From contig CAZRSW010000009.1 in NCBI GenBank assembly GCA_964602845.1, positions 1 to 64,000 of the forward strand: DNA of 64,000 nt. The letters run 5' to 3'. Below the pieces are notes generated by a model. It had not been told where the DNA came from. It ran no database searches and worked only from the letters and a program-made list of their open reading frames with translations. Position 1 is the stretch's first letter. Each line of letters opens with the position of its first letter. The DNA comes from CAZRSW01 sp964602845. GTDB lineage: Bacteria; Chloroflexota; Dehalococcoidia; Lucifugimonadales; UBA826. Both the position numbers and the translations under genes were made by a program. Of this stretch, positions 54,407-63,647 are shown piece after piece.

Positions 54407-55411
54407 ATGACGATTAAATCCATAGAGAAACTCTCATACGATAAGACCATTGGCATCCTAAATAATAACCCTCTAGGTAGAGGATTCGCCCATCCCATAG
54501 ATATAGCTCTTCACGACGAGGAGATATTTATCCTAAACAAACACCCTGGATTTACAAGAGTGGGTGTTTGTACCTACGACGAGCAATATTTGAGAGAATT
54601 TGGCACGTACGGCCATGCTGACGGCCAGTTTTGGCTACCCACAGGGGTTTCAGTCAGTACTGATGGACAGGTAGCTGTGTGTGACGAATTCCACCACAAC
54701 GTGTCCTTATTTAGTAACGACGGTCAGTTCATCAAACAGTGGGGGGAAAAGGGAGATGGAGAAGGGGAACTTGATGGTCCTTCAGGGCTCGTTATTGATG
54801 ACAATGACGACGTCTATGTTGTTGATCAGAATAATCACAGGATCCAGAAATTTTCTATAAATGGAAATCACATCGCGTCTTGGGGAGAATTTGGAAGGGA
54901 TTCTGGTCAATTAAACCAACCTTGGGGTATTACTATAGGTCCTGATCAGTTGATTTATGTGGGTAATTGGGGCAACGATAATATAGAAGTGTTTGATCCA
55001 GAGGGTAACAGTATCCGCACGATTGGTGGCCCCGGAGAGGACCAAGGTTCCTTGCGAAGACCATCTAAACCTGCTGTAGACCGGGATGGATTTGTGTATG
55101 TCACGGATTGGGGTAATGAAAGAGTGAAAGTATTCTCACCGGGAGGCGACTGTGTGCAGTCCTTACGAGGTGAAGCGACCCTATCCCAATGGGCTCAAGA
55201 TTTTCTTGACGCGAATCCGGATGAAAATAATGAGAGGGTCCGTTCGGACTTGATGCCAGATTTACCTGATCATTTCAATACTCCTTACTTGATCTCGACG
55301 CAGATCGAGTCGTATTTTTGGGGGCCATCCTCACTGTTCGTGGGGGGAGATTTGAAGCTGTATGTTTTGGAGTCTTCAAGGCATCGTATACAAATATACG
55401 ATATCAATTAA
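54407..55411 (+). CDS. NHL-repeat beta-propeller protein, partner of the second DUF1800 gene
   Basis: The 334-residue protein has NHL blades such as GPSGLVIDDNDDVYVVDQNNHRI, QPWGITIGPDQLIYVGNWGNDNI and KPAVDRDGFVYVTDWGNERV. It carries the same insertion as its paralogue (LRGEATLSQWAQDFLDAN, residues ~248-265) before the last blade YFWGPSSLFV. No export signal is present. It is paralogous to the protein at 43358, and the pair forms a duplicated DUF1800-NHL module. The 240 bases that follow show nothing clear. Confidence 0.88.
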   Translation: MTIKSIEKLSYDKTIGILNNNPLGRGFAHPIDIALHDEEIFILNKHPGFTRVGVCTYDEQYLREFGTYGHADGQFWLPTGVSVSTDGQVAVCDEFHHNVSLFSNDGQFIKQWGEKGDGEGELDGPSGLVIDDNDDVYVVDQNNHRIQKFSINGNHIASWGEFGRDSGQLNQPWGITIGPDQLIYVGNWGNDNIEVFDPEGNSIRTIGGPGEDQGSLRRPSKPAVDRDGFVYVTDWGNERVKVFSPGGDCVQSLRGEATLSQWAQDFLDANPDENNERVRSDLMPDLPDHFNTPYLISTQIESYFWGPSSLFVGGDLKLYVLESSRHRIQIYDIN

Positions 55412-55650
55412 GGAACGGGTTATTTAACACTGCTCAAGAATACCTGATGTTTCTTTTCGGTTACTTCGACATCACAGAAATGAAGTTTGAATTGATGACG
55501 TGCCTTAGGGGCTGGGGTCATAAGGTAAATAGGTCTAATATTTCCATCGTTTCAATATCGTGGGAATTGTCAATTGTGAAATCTACAGATAGAATCTCAC
55601 CTGTGATAGAGACAATTTAAATTTTGAAGTAAAGAAGGGGGAATAATTCG

Positions 55651-56802
55651 ATGAAGGCGGTAGTTTATAAGAAACCATTTGAAGTAGCAGTGGAGACTGT
55701 ACCTGATCCAGTTATTAAACATCCGAACGATGTAATAGTGAAGATAACTTCTTCTTGTATTTGCGGATCAGACCTTCACATGTATGAGGGAAGGACAGCA
55801 GCGGAGCCAGGGATCATCTTTGGCCATGAGAATATGGGGATCATCGAAGAGCTTGGCTCAGCGGTAAAGAGCTTGTCTGTTGGTGATAGGGTTGTGATGC
55901 CGTTTAATGTAGCTTGCGGATTTTGCAAGAATTGTCAACGCGGTTTCACAGGGTTTTGCACAACAGTGAACCCCGGATTTGCTGGGGGGGCCTATGGTTA
56001 TGTTGCGATGGGGCCTTGGCGCGGTGGACAGGCTGAATACCTCCAGGTGCCTTTCGCGGATTTTAACTGTTTGCCTCTACCGGCGGGAGATCAATTCGAA
56101 GCAGATTTTGCCCTTTTAGCAGATATATTTCCCACAGGCTACCACGGTGCGGAATTAGCAGATGTCAGCCCAGGTGAAAGTGTGGCGGTGTTTGGATGTG
56201 GCCCGGTTGGTTTGATGGCTGCGTATAGCTCTGTCATTAGGGGAGCTGCAGAAGTTTATGCTATCGACCATGTTCAGGAACGTCTGGACAAGGCTGAAAG
56301 TATTGGCGCTATTCCCATAAACTTTGACAACGGTAATCCTGTAGAACAGATTAAGGATATTCGGAATGATTCTGGTGTGGACAAAGGCATCGACGCTGTC
56401 GGTTATCAAGCTGCCGCGCAAGGTTCTTCGGCTGCCGGCGGTGAACAGGATGAGATTCCCAATGTAGTACTCAATCAGATGATCGATGTTGTAAAACCGA
56501 CTGGGGCCATGGGTATACCTGGGTTGTATGTGCCGTCGGATCCGGGAGGAGTAAACGAATCTGCCAAGAAGGGTCAATTGCTCATGAGCTTTGGCCGACT
56601 GTTTGAAAAAGGCCTCAGGTTAGGAACGGGACAATGCAATGTAAAACGCTATAATGCTTATCTAAGAGATCTTATAGCTGCAGGCAAAGCTTCTCCGAGT
56701 TTCGTTGTGTCGCATGAAATTTCCCTGGATGAGGCGCCGGATGCCTACCAGAAATTTGACCAACGAGTTGATGGTTATACCAAAGTTATTCTTAATCCGT
56801 AG
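55651..56802 (+). CDS. Zinc-dependent medium-chain alcohol dehydrogenase (formaldehyde dehydrogenase-like)
   Basis: The 383-residue enzyme has catalytic zinc ligands in CICGSDLHMYEG (Cys38 region) and FGHEN. The structural zinc loop is CGFCKNCQRGFTGFC with four Cys. The NAD fold VFGCGPVGLMAAY ends in an acidic AIDH, favouring NAD over NADP. An insertion with AAAQGSS and GGEQDEIPN and the overall length resemble glutathione-independent formaldehyde dehydrogenase. It would oxidise an alcohol or aldehyde, perhaps formaldehyde released by demethylation. It follows the NHL gene and is closed by a hairpin. Confidence 0.92.
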   Translation: MKAVVYKKPFEVAVETVPDPVIKHPNDVIVKITSSCICGSDLHMYEGRTAAEPGIIFGHENMGIIEELGSAVKSLSVGDRVVMPFNVACGFCKNCQRGFTGFCTTVNPGFAGGAYGYVAMGPWRGGQAEYLQVPFADFNCLPLPAGDQFEADFALLADIFPTGYHGAELADVSPGESVAVFGCGPVGLMAAYSSVIRGAAEVYAIDHVQERLDKAESIGAIPINFDNGNPVEQIKDIRNDSGVDKGIDAVGYQAAAQGSSAAGGEQDEIPNVVLNQMIDVVKPTGAMGIPGLYVPSDPGGVNESAKKGQLLMSFGRLFEKGLRLGTGQCNVKRYNAYLRDLIAAGKASPSFVVSHEISLDEAPDAYQKFDQRVDGYTKVILNP

Positions 56803-56828
56803 ATTGTAATAAGCATCTTGTTTTTATG

Positions 56829-56860
56829 TAACCCGAATCGGCATGGAACGATTCGGGTTA
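56829..56860 (+). terminator. Hairpin after the alcohol dehydrogenase gene
   Basis: A perfect 12-bp stem TAACCCGAATCG/CGATTCGGGTTA encloses GCATGGAA. It starts 27 bases past the stop and is followed by GGTTTACTT, a weak U tract. The next gene's AGGAGGG comes ten bases later, so it may be an attenuator or an mRNA-stabilising hairpin. Confidence 0.6.
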
Positions 56861-56879
56861 GGTTTACTTAGGAGGGTTT

Positions 56880-57890
56880 ATGTCTGATCACATCCAGAAT
56901 TTAGATTACCATTGGATTGATGATTGGGGTCGTACGGCTCAGTCTAAAGATTCTAGATTAGGATGGGCTCACCCAGGTATGGCAACTACACGAGATGGCC
57001 GTTTGGTCACTTGTGATAGCGGTGAATCCGTGATGAAAGTGTTTAACCCAGACGGGGTATTACTTGAATCTTGGAATGGAAGCTTTGTCGATGCCCATGG
57101 AATCACCATAACCAGTGACGATGTTAATGAAGAGATCTGGATAGCCGACAATGGCTCAAAGCGTCATATTAACTATGGATATGATTACGCCCCTGATGCT
57201 GACGAGACATCAGGAAGGGTATTTAAAGTGGCGTTTGGGGGAAAAGAATTGTTGGAACTTCCCTTTCCCCAACACGATGCATATAAAAGTGAGAGATATG
57301 CCCCGACTTCAGTAGCGGTCAACGAAAAAAGTTATGGTGGTAACGGTGACGTTTGGGTAGCAGATGGATATGGAGCCAGCTTAGTACATAGATATTCTGC
57401 TGAGGGGAGCCATTTAGGTACTATTGATGGAACGGAGGGTGCCGGTCATTTCGATTGTCCACATGGTATTTTTATGGATAGAAGGAGGATCCCCACTGGA
57501 GAATTGTATGTTGCGGACAGAGCAAATGCTAGGGTCCAGGTTTTTGATATGGAGGGGCGCTTTAAAAGATCTTTCGGCTCAAATTTTCTTAATAGCCCTA
57601 GCGCTTTTGCAGCCTTTGGAGATGTGATGGTTGTTGCAGAATTGCAAGCTCGCCTGGCATTGATTGATGTAGAGGATCGATTGATAAATTATCTTTTCCC
57701 TGATGAACAGGTAGCGGAACGTGAAGGTTGGCCAAACGAAAAGAGTGGATCCGGCGAGGTAGAGAGGCCTGCAACGATGGAGTCAGGCAAATTTAATAGC
57801 CCTCATGGGTTGACGGTGGATAATCAGGGAAATATCTATGTGGCGGAGTGGTTGATTGGAGGCAGAATGGTCAAACTTGTGAGAGGCTGA
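56880..57890 (+). CDS. NHL/six-bladed beta-propeller protein (amidating-lyase-like)
   Basis: The 336-residue protein starts at ATG 56880 right behind AGGAGGG. Blades include AHPGMATTRDGRLVTCDSGE, DAHGITITSDDVNEEIWIADNG, PHGIFMDRRRIPTGELYVADRANARVQVF and NSPHGLTVDNQGNIYVAEW. The HG...D...G.(I/L)YVA pattern is that of the propeller that includes peptidyl-hydroxyglycine amidating lyase. No signal peptide. It differs from the two DUF1800-linked propellers and lacks their insertion. The precise role is unknown; it lies beside the dehydrogenase and convergent to the transketolase-like gene. Confidence 0.85.
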   Translation: MSDHIQNLDYHWIDDWGRTAQSKDSRLGWAHPGMATTRDGRLVTCDSGESVMKVFNPDGVLLESWNGSFVDAHGITITSDDVNEEIWIADNGSKRHINYGYDYAPDADETSGRVFKVAFGGKELLELPFPQHDAYKSERYAPTSVAVNEKSYGGNGDVWVADGYGASLVHRYSAEGSHLGTIDGTEGAGHFDCPHGIFMDRRRIPTGELYVADRANARVQVFDMEGRFKRSFGSNFLNSPSAFAAFGDVMVVAELQARLALIDVEDRLINYLFPDEQVAEREGWPNEKSGSGEVERPATMESGKFNSPHGLTVDNQGNIYVAEWLIGGRMVKLVRG

Positions 57891-58046
57891 TTTACACAGA
57901 ATAGGAAAGACCAAACATCATCTCACCCGTGGTTATGATCAAATATCTTCTGTGTATATCGTTGCTTAGCTGCGGTGGAACTGTGAGTTATTCAGCCTTA
58001 ACGCTCTTTAATTATTTAGATCAGAAACCATCTAACATATGTCTCA

Positions 58047-60584
58047 TTATAGAGATGCATCTAACAATGAAGACTGCCTTGTTATCCGGTCATTATGATC
58101 CAGTGCGAATTTCCTGATGCCTTGATAAATTGACTCAGGATCTAGTTTAGCGTCCAACAGTATCTCGGTTTCCGATCCGCCAGTTAGCCATTCGTCATTC
58201 CAGTCCGAGACTAGAGAATATTCATCTGTCAAAGGACCGACGTTCCCTACTGGCCACATCCTGCGTGTTCCCGTGCTTATTATCATTAAGTCCAATTTCG
58301 CATGGTCCGGTAATACGCTTTCCCGGTACTGCTTACTTTGACGGTTGAATAATTCCTCAGATATTGCGGATATGACGCGCACATTTAATCCTTCCGCGGA
58401 AAGCCTGTTAAGTTGCGATACCACGTTGTTAGTTGATGATGATCCTTGGACTAAGACATAACCTTGTTTCGGTTTGTTGTTGTCAAAATCCCTAATCATG
58501 TAGAAACCTTTAGAAGCTGCGAGAATGTCCGTGTCAGCCAACATGTTCCGGTCTACGACTGGGAAATCTGGCCTTGCTACCTCTAGCACAATCACGCCAA
58601 CTTTTGGGTCCCTCGCTGCTATTTCCGCGGCTGCAAAATAGCCCGGAGCTACGTCGTTGTAGTCCCAGAAGTTTAGGACGATTACCTGATCTCTTGGGAA
58701 TAATTTCCAGACCTGAGGTGAATAAATGCCAAAATGGGTTCTAGCGTCGGCGGCTGTCTCTGGGCCGGAGTGTCCAGCTAAAACATTCAAAACGCCTAAT
58801 CTAAAAGGACTATCTTGATTCATTTGACTCCAAACCCTCACAGGTAAGTACATTAGCGGGGTAAAGGCACCATACGTGCCGCTCAAAGCCCAGACTCCAA
58901 CATGCTTATCCGGATCGAGAGAGACTGATTGACTAACTAAACCGATAGCAGTGGAGGCGTTCCCGGCTTCCTGAATTGCCGCTCTTAGACGATTTCCCGC
59001 GGGGTTATGTACGGGATCGTATGCGCCCCAGACGGAACCTTTCTCGACGTTGATGGAATCGGCCAGGTCAGCAGCCAGGATGACCAGACGATTCTGAGTC
59101 ACATAGTTGATCCACTTCGTGATTTCCGAAATTGCTCTTCTGCTACCGAGTTTGACTCCTGGTTTTCGGAAAAGATTTATATCGATTGGTTTTTTTTCAC
59201 CTGTGAGGGGATGTTCGAAATCCACAGTAACGGATTCTGTTGGCAGGTTTCGAGGGCGTAGCCTTTCGTCGGTAAACACATCGATATCAGGTTTAATGGA
59301 CAACGAAACATTCTCGCCGACCTTGTCACCTATTTGAACCAGTCTGTCGGCAATCCATTTGCCAAGATTTTTCTTATCGAGAACCGACATGACAACATCG
59401 ATATTACTCTTGTACTGGATCAACCGTTCTCTCTCATCCGTGACTGGACCGTCTTGGATCCCGCTGAATTTCACCCCAAATCTAGTTTCAAAAGTTGACG
59501 CTAAGGCCTGAAAATATTTGCCATTCATGTCGAAGGTGTAGGGGTGGCTATGGTAGCTTATGATCTGCTCCCCGTATCCAGGTAGTTGTCCGTCCTCAGC
59601 CGCGGGCCACCATCCCTTAGTGGTCTTTCCTACAAGGATCATGGGTCGGCGATCCGTAGGGTCCCAATCTTCCATAGTTTTCAGCGCGGAGACCAATTGG
59701 TCAAAATCATTTGCGTTGTCCACGGACAATACGTTCCATCCGTAAGAGCTCCATTGGTCCTCAATTCGATAGGATTTATACTGAGGCTGTATTACTCCTC
59801 CAATCAGCTCGTCATCGATCCCTGCGTTGTTGTAGGAGAGGAGGACACGAAGTCGTTTTCCCACCTGCTGGGCCAGCGCCTGTGTCTTCATTTCCTGGGA
59901 GTGACCAGAAGTCATGGCAAATTCACCTTCGATACCCATGATTTTTGGTGACTCACCCGAACCTACGATATCCCAAAATGTTGCCTTACCCGCTGCAGTG
60001 GCGATACCAATTCCTGATGGGCCTCCATTTACGTCATTTGTCATATCCGTACTCTCGGAATGTCCCGCTAGGGCCCGAATACCTCGCAGTTTCGCCTGAG
60101 CCATTAATGGGTGATCGCTTAGGTCATATTGGTTGAGTATAGAATCGATGCCTTTCTGACTGCGCCGGAAACCGAGCGCGTCTATGGGTAATAAGACATC
60201 TTTAGGATTCGCATAATATTTCTTATCAGAGGTGACCTCGTATTCGCGGTGAAGTGCCTCTCCTAGGACCATCCACAGCGCGTAAGTGACAGGAGCGTTA
60301 TGGCCACCCGCCAACAAAAATTTATCGGCATAAGGGTGTTTCGGGCGTCGAAAATCATATTGCAGGCCGCCCAGTTCGGGACCGACCAAATGGGTTGCCA
60401 CGGTATAAGGTGTGTAAGCTAGCGGCCCCCCGAAATGCCCAGTTTGGCAATAATTACCCATTAATACGAGCGTCATCGCCGTTAGGAAGCCAACGTCTTC
60501 GAGCTCCTCTTTATTGTAATCGGGTAATGATATTTCGTGGGAACCTATAATAGGCGATAATTCTATGGAATTTACTTTGGACAT
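58047..60584 (-). CDS. Transketolase-like thiamine-diphosphate enzyme, long divergent form
   Basis: The 845-residue protein has an N-terminal ThDP domain with GHFGGPLAYTPYT, FLLAGGHNAPVTYAL (residues ~89-103) and the cofactor motif GIEGEF...YNN (217-253). Middle and C-terminal transketolase domains follow (VILAADLADS, VWALSGTYGAF, LNVLAGHSGPETAADARTHF, LNVRVISAISEELF). In the ThDP motif, Glu stands where transketolase has the Asp of GDG. It is about 180 residues longer than transketolase and nearer in size to homodimeric pyruvate dehydrogenase E1. It may be a transketolase, a dihydroxyacetone-synthase-like or a 2-oxoacid enzyme; I cannot decide. It is a single-gene unit. Confidence 0.82.
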   Translation of the reverse strand: MSKVNSIELSPIIGSHEISLPDYNKEELEDVGFLTAMTLVLMGNYCQTGHFGGPLAYTPYTVATHLVGPELGGLQYDFRRPKHPYADKFLLAGGHNAPVTYALWMVLGEALHREYEVTSDKKYYANPKDVLLPIDALGFRRSQKGIDSILNQYDLSDHPLMAQAKLRGIRALAGHSESTDMTNDVNGGPSGIGIATAAGKATFWDIVGSGESPKIMGIEGEFAMTSGHSQEMKTQALAQQVGKRLRVLLSYNNAGIDDELIGGVIQPQYKSYRIEDQWSSYGWNVLSVDNANDFDQLVSALKTMEDWDPTDRRPMILVGKTTKGWWPAAEDGQLPGYGEQIISYHSHPYTFDMNGKYFQALASTFETRFGVKFSGIQDGPVTDERERLIQYKSNIDVVMSVLDKKNLGKWIADRLVQIGDKVGENVSLSIKPDIDVFTDERLRPRNLPTESVTVDFEHPLTGEKKPIDINLFRKPGVKLGSRRAISEITKWINYVTQNRLVILAADLADSINVEKGSVWGAYDPVHNPAGNRLRAAIQEAGNASTAIGLVSQSVSLDPDKHVGVWALSGTYGAFTPLMYLPVRVWSQMNQDSPFRLGVLNVLAGHSGPETAADARTHFGIYSPQVWKLFPRDQVIVLNFWDYNDVAPGYFAAAEIAARDPKVGVIVLEVARPDFPVVDRNMLADTDILAASKGFYMIRDFDNNKPKQGYVLVQGSSSTNNVVSQLNRLSAEGLNVRVISAISEELFNRQSKQYRESVLPDHAKLDLMIISTGTRRMWPVGNVGPLTDEYSLVSDWNDEWLTGGSETEILLDAKLDPESIYQGIRKFALDHNDRITRQSSLLDASL

Positions 60585-60759
60585 ACTACTAACGTAACCT
60601 CAAGTATTTCTTCAATGTGTTCATTATGTTGGTCGTCTCGCGATCTTACGGCAAGTGTAACTTAACGTGGACCAAAAGAGATTTTCTAAACTTGGATCGA
60701 ATATTATGTGACTACGAGACTCGAGTCAACAGATTAGGACTTTTTCTCGTTGCTTCTGA

Positions 60760-62178
60760 TCATTCTATCGGTTTTGATGTTTGCCATGATGTCAAACTTT
60801 GGTAAGAGTTGGCAATTCGGCAGATGAGCTCCTCTTTAAGAGGCTTTCCAACAACTTGAAAACTTGCCGGCAGCCCCGAATTCGAGAACCCGCAAGGTAA
60901 TGTGACGGAAGGATACCCATTGTAGTCGAAAGGAACAGTAAATCTTTGAAATTTAGTGCCACGTGCATCATCCATTGGACCATAACTAATGGAGTCATCT
61001 ACCGCCCATGGGAAGTTGACAAGAGTAGGGCAGACAAGCGCATCAATATTCTCAAATGCTCGTGCCACTAGACCGTTGCAATGCATTCTTGTCCGTGAAG
61101 CTTGAATATAGTCTTCCGTTGATACCCTGTAACCGGTTTCGAGCCAACCCCGGAACCAAGGTCCATATTTATGCTCTTGGCGAGGATAGAAGTCCTTGTG
61201 TGCCTGGTATGCCTCTGCTGAGCATATTGTCGTCCATGCTGGCAAGTAGGGATCAACGTTGGGGAAGTCAATGTTGACAACATGTGCACCCGCTTCCTCT
61301 AACACTTCTAGCACGGACCGAACGAGATTAACAGTTTCGGGATTGATTTCAGACTCCGAATATGACGCAGCATACCCGATTGTGAGTCCTGAAAGATCGT
61401 GGTTTTGTATATTTGCGAGGTTCAAGTAAGGCGAGGTTATAGTCGTTTTGTCTTTATCATCTAACCCAGATATAGCTTGTAAAATTAGCGCAGCATCTTC
61501 TACAGACCTAGCCATAGGGCCCACATGGTCCAATGACTCAGCGAGGTCTAAAACGCCATATCTGCTCACTCTACCATAAGTTGGTTTGATGCCTACTACA
61601 CCACAAGCAGCTGAGGGGAAGCGAATGGAACCTCCAGTATCACTGCCCAAAGAAGCTACGCACAGGCCCGCTGCGGTGGCAACCCCTGAACCGCTGGAAG
61701 ATGAGCCCGACCAACGTGATTTATCCCACGGGTTTTTTGGTACCTGACGCTTTGGATTATATCCGCCCATTGCGCCTTCAGTCAGGTTAAGTTTTCCCAG
61801 GAGTATGGCTCCTGCATTAGTTAATCGTTCCACGACGGTGGAGTCAAAGGATGGGAAGTTCTCCGCTAAAACTTCGGTGCCTCCCATTGTTTTTATACCA
61901 TTAGTGGAACATAGGTCTTTTACTGCTATAGGTATTCCGTGCAAAGGACCACGGTCTTTACCTTGGGCGAGTTCCGAGCCTAATGTCTCTGCTTGGGCGA
62001 GTGCTCTGTCTGACATCAGCGTTGCATAACTTTGATATTCGTTATCCAACTTGGCTATCCGATCGATGAAATGTTGCGTTACTGTAGTTGGATCCGAACT
62101 ATCTTCTCGATACATTGCAGCGATATCCATCACACTAGCGTAATGAATAGGTTCTTTTCCCAATGAGGTTTTATCCAC
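60760..62178 (-). CDS. Amidase signature family amidohydrolase (GatA/AtzF-like)
   Basis: The 472-residue protein has the Ser-cisSer-Lys triad: AVKD (Lys87), SGSSSSGSG (Ser150) and GSDTGGSIRFP (nucleophile Ser174). HGIPIAVKDL and GIKPTYGRVSRYG are also typical. It hydrolyses an amide; no GatB or GatC lies nearby, so it is probably catabolic and not the tRNA amidotransferase. It starts at GTG 62178, inside the last codons of the small gene upstream (8-base overlap), so the two are translated together. Confidence 0.92.
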   Translation of the reverse strand: MDKTSLGKEPIHYASVMDIAAMYREDSSDPTTVTQHFIDRIAKLDNEYQSYATLMSDRALAQAETLGSELAQGKDRGPLHGIPIAVKDLCSTNGIKTMGGTEVLAENFPSFDSTVVERLTNAGAILLGKLNLTEGAMGGYNPKRQVPKNPWDKSRWSGSSSSGSGVATAAGLCVASLGSDTGGSIRFPSAACGVVGIKPTYGRVSRYGVLDLAESLDHVGPMARSVEDAALILQAISGLDDKDKTTITSPYLNLANIQNHDLSGLTIGYAASYSESEINPETVNLVRSVLEVLEEAGAHVVNIDFPNVDPYLPAWTTICSAEAYQAHKDFYPRQEHKYGPWFRGWLETGYRVSTEDYIQASRTRMHCNGLVARAFENIDALVCPTLVNFPWAVDDSISYGPMDDARGTKFQRFTVPFDYNGYPSVTLPCGFSNSGLPASFQVVGKPLKEELICRIANSYQSLTSWQTSKPIE

Positions 62179-62365
62179 AGTGCATGCACCTCATATTAGC
62201 GGGCGAGAAGATGAGGTCTGTATCTATCCCATCCATAGCATAATCCAAAAGGACTCTGGCAGCTTTTGATTCATCCTCAAGAGAATATTCTGCTGCATTG
62301 TCAGCTAACCAATCTGCCTGTGCCTTTTCTATCAATAGGGTAAGTTCTAATTTGTCTTTCGCCAT
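62171..62365 (-). CDS. Small 64-residue protein with C-terminal CxxC, coupled to the amidase
   Basis: The protein starts at 62365 behind AGGAG. Its N-terminal part (KLELTLLIEKAQADWL, then ESKAARVLLDYAMD) has the spacing of a short strand followed by two helices, reminiscent of ribbon-helix-helix or small dimerisation proteins. It ends MRCMHCG, with Cys60, His62 and Cys63 as a possible metal or redox site. The 8-base overlap with the amidase argues for a joint function, as a regulator, chaperone or small subunit. No family is recognised. Confidence 0.7.
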   Translation of the reverse strand: MAKDKLELTLLIEKAQADWLADNAAEYSLEDESKAARVLLDYAMDGIDTDLIFSPANMRCMHCG

Positions 62366-62467
62366 GAGGTTCTCCTTTTCATATTGGTGGTTTTTGTAGT
62401 TTAACTAATGTCGGTTAATGTTGTAAGTGAGACGCGTCCCATATATTTTCAAATCCCGGAATGATAT

Positions 62468-62523
62468 ACCGACGTCGGTCGTTGGACATCAAAGGTTGAC
62501 AAAAACTTTGTTATTAATAGACT
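62468..62523 (+). promoter_or_regulatory. Candidate promoter with upstream palindrome for the NHL gene at 62586
   Basis: TTGACA (62496-62501), a 16-base spacer and TAGACT (62518-62523) form a plausible sigma-70 promoter about 60 bases upstream of the start. A perfect 12-base palindrome, ACCGACGTCGGT (62468-62479), lies 16 bases before the -35 element and is a possible regulator site for this gene or for the divergent amidase operon. Confidence 0.5.
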
Positions 62524-62585
62524 AGTGAAAGCGCAAATTTATAACGTAAGAGGCTTTGGATCAAGGGCGATTAAGGAGTACAAAG

Positions 62586-63614
62586 ATGACGGGAAAAAAT
62601 ACTGATTGGGAATTCGGTTTAAAAGTTGAAGGCCATACGGCGACGGACGAACCGGTAGGCGATGTGACCCTTGGTGAAAATGGGTATAACTATACAGTTA
62701 GTGGGGAAAATTGGGGAGCTCTTCCTGATGGTTGGGTATACCAGGAAGCTACAGCGGTTGATGTCGATGCCAAGGATCGTGTTTATGTCTTTAACCGAGG
62801 AACTATGCCCATGATTGTCTTTGATTCGGACGGCCAGATTGTAGATACCTGGGGCGAAAACATCTTTACAAACCCGCATGGGGTCACTATAGGACCTGAT
62901 AATGAAGTGTACTGTGTCGACAATGGTGATAACACCGTACGTAAATTCACCTCAGATGGGAAATTGTTGATGACTTTGGGGGAACCGGGCGAAGGAAGCC
63001 CGAGAATGAGCGGGATACCATTTTCTAGACCGACTCATGTAGCAGTGGATGGGAACACAGGTGAATTCTATGTTTCCGACGGTTATGGCAATGCCAGTGT
63101 TCATAAATATTCCCCGGACGGGACTAGGTTGTTTACTTGGGGTGAGTCAGGAACTGGTGAAGGGCAATTTAATATAGTTCACGGTTTGGCCCTGGATTCC
63201 GATGGGTGGGTTTACGTGGCAGATAGGGAAAATCATCGTGTTCAAGTATTTGGGTCAGACGGTAAATTTGAGACCCAATGGTTAAACTTATCTAGGGCTG
63301 CAACGATATGTGTGAGCAGTGTGACCGGAAAAGAGCTTATGTTCGTTGGAGAATATTTTGCTGGTATAGCGTCTAATGATATAGGAACAAATCTCGGTCC
63401 GAGAGTGTCGATAATGGATTTGTCTGGTAACGTCCTAGCTAGATTGGGTACAGAGAGTTATGGGGAACAAAAGGGTCGTTTTTACAACCCACATGGTATC
63501 GCGGTCGATTCGAAGGGCGATATTTACGTTGCGGAAGTTTCCTGGAGTGATTTTGGTAGCAAGATGGATCCTCCTAGGGAGCTACGTTCTATGCAGAAAC
63601 TTGTCCGGGTTTAA
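62586..63614 (+). CDS. NHL-repeat six-bladed beta-propeller protein (amidating-lyase-like)
   Basis: The start is ATG 62586 (MTGKNTDWEF) after AAGGAG; an upstream start at 62556 lacks a ribosome-binding site. The 342-residue protein has blades ATAVDVDAKDRVYVFNRG, NPHGVTIGPDNEVYCVDNGDNTVRKF, RPTHVAVDGNTGEFYVSDGYGNASVHKY, VHGLALDSDGWVYVADRENHRVQVF and NPHGIAVDSKGDIYVAEV. The DGYGNA...KY(S)PDG pattern is that of amidating-lyase-like propellers. No signal peptide. Partner and ligand are unknown; it is divergent from the small protein-amidase pair. Confidence 0.88.
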   Translation: MTGKNTDWEFGLKVEGHTATDEPVGDVTLGENGYNYTVSGENWGALPDGWVYQEATAVDVDAKDRVYVFNRGTMPMIVFDSDGQIVDTWGENIFTNPHGVTIGPDNEVYCVDNGDNTVRKFTSDGKLLMTLGEPGEGSPRMSGIPFSRPTHVAVDGNTGEFYVSDGYGNASVHKYSPDGTRLFTWGESGTGEGQFNIVHGLALDSDGWVYVADRENHRVQVFGSDGKFETQWLNLSRAATICVSSVTGKELMFVGEYFAGIASNDIGTNLGPRVSIMDLSGNVLARLGTESYGEQKGRFYNPHGIAVDSKGDIYVAEVSWSDFGSKMDPPRELRSMQKLVRV

Positions 63615-63647
63615 CCTACATTTTCGGACTAGGTGTAATATGTTTGG

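Noticed and set aside
57929..58117. Plus-strand ORF of 62 codons beyond the NHL gene at 56880
   Set aside because: It runs into the 3' end of the transketolase-like gene on the other strand, with no start signal or motif.
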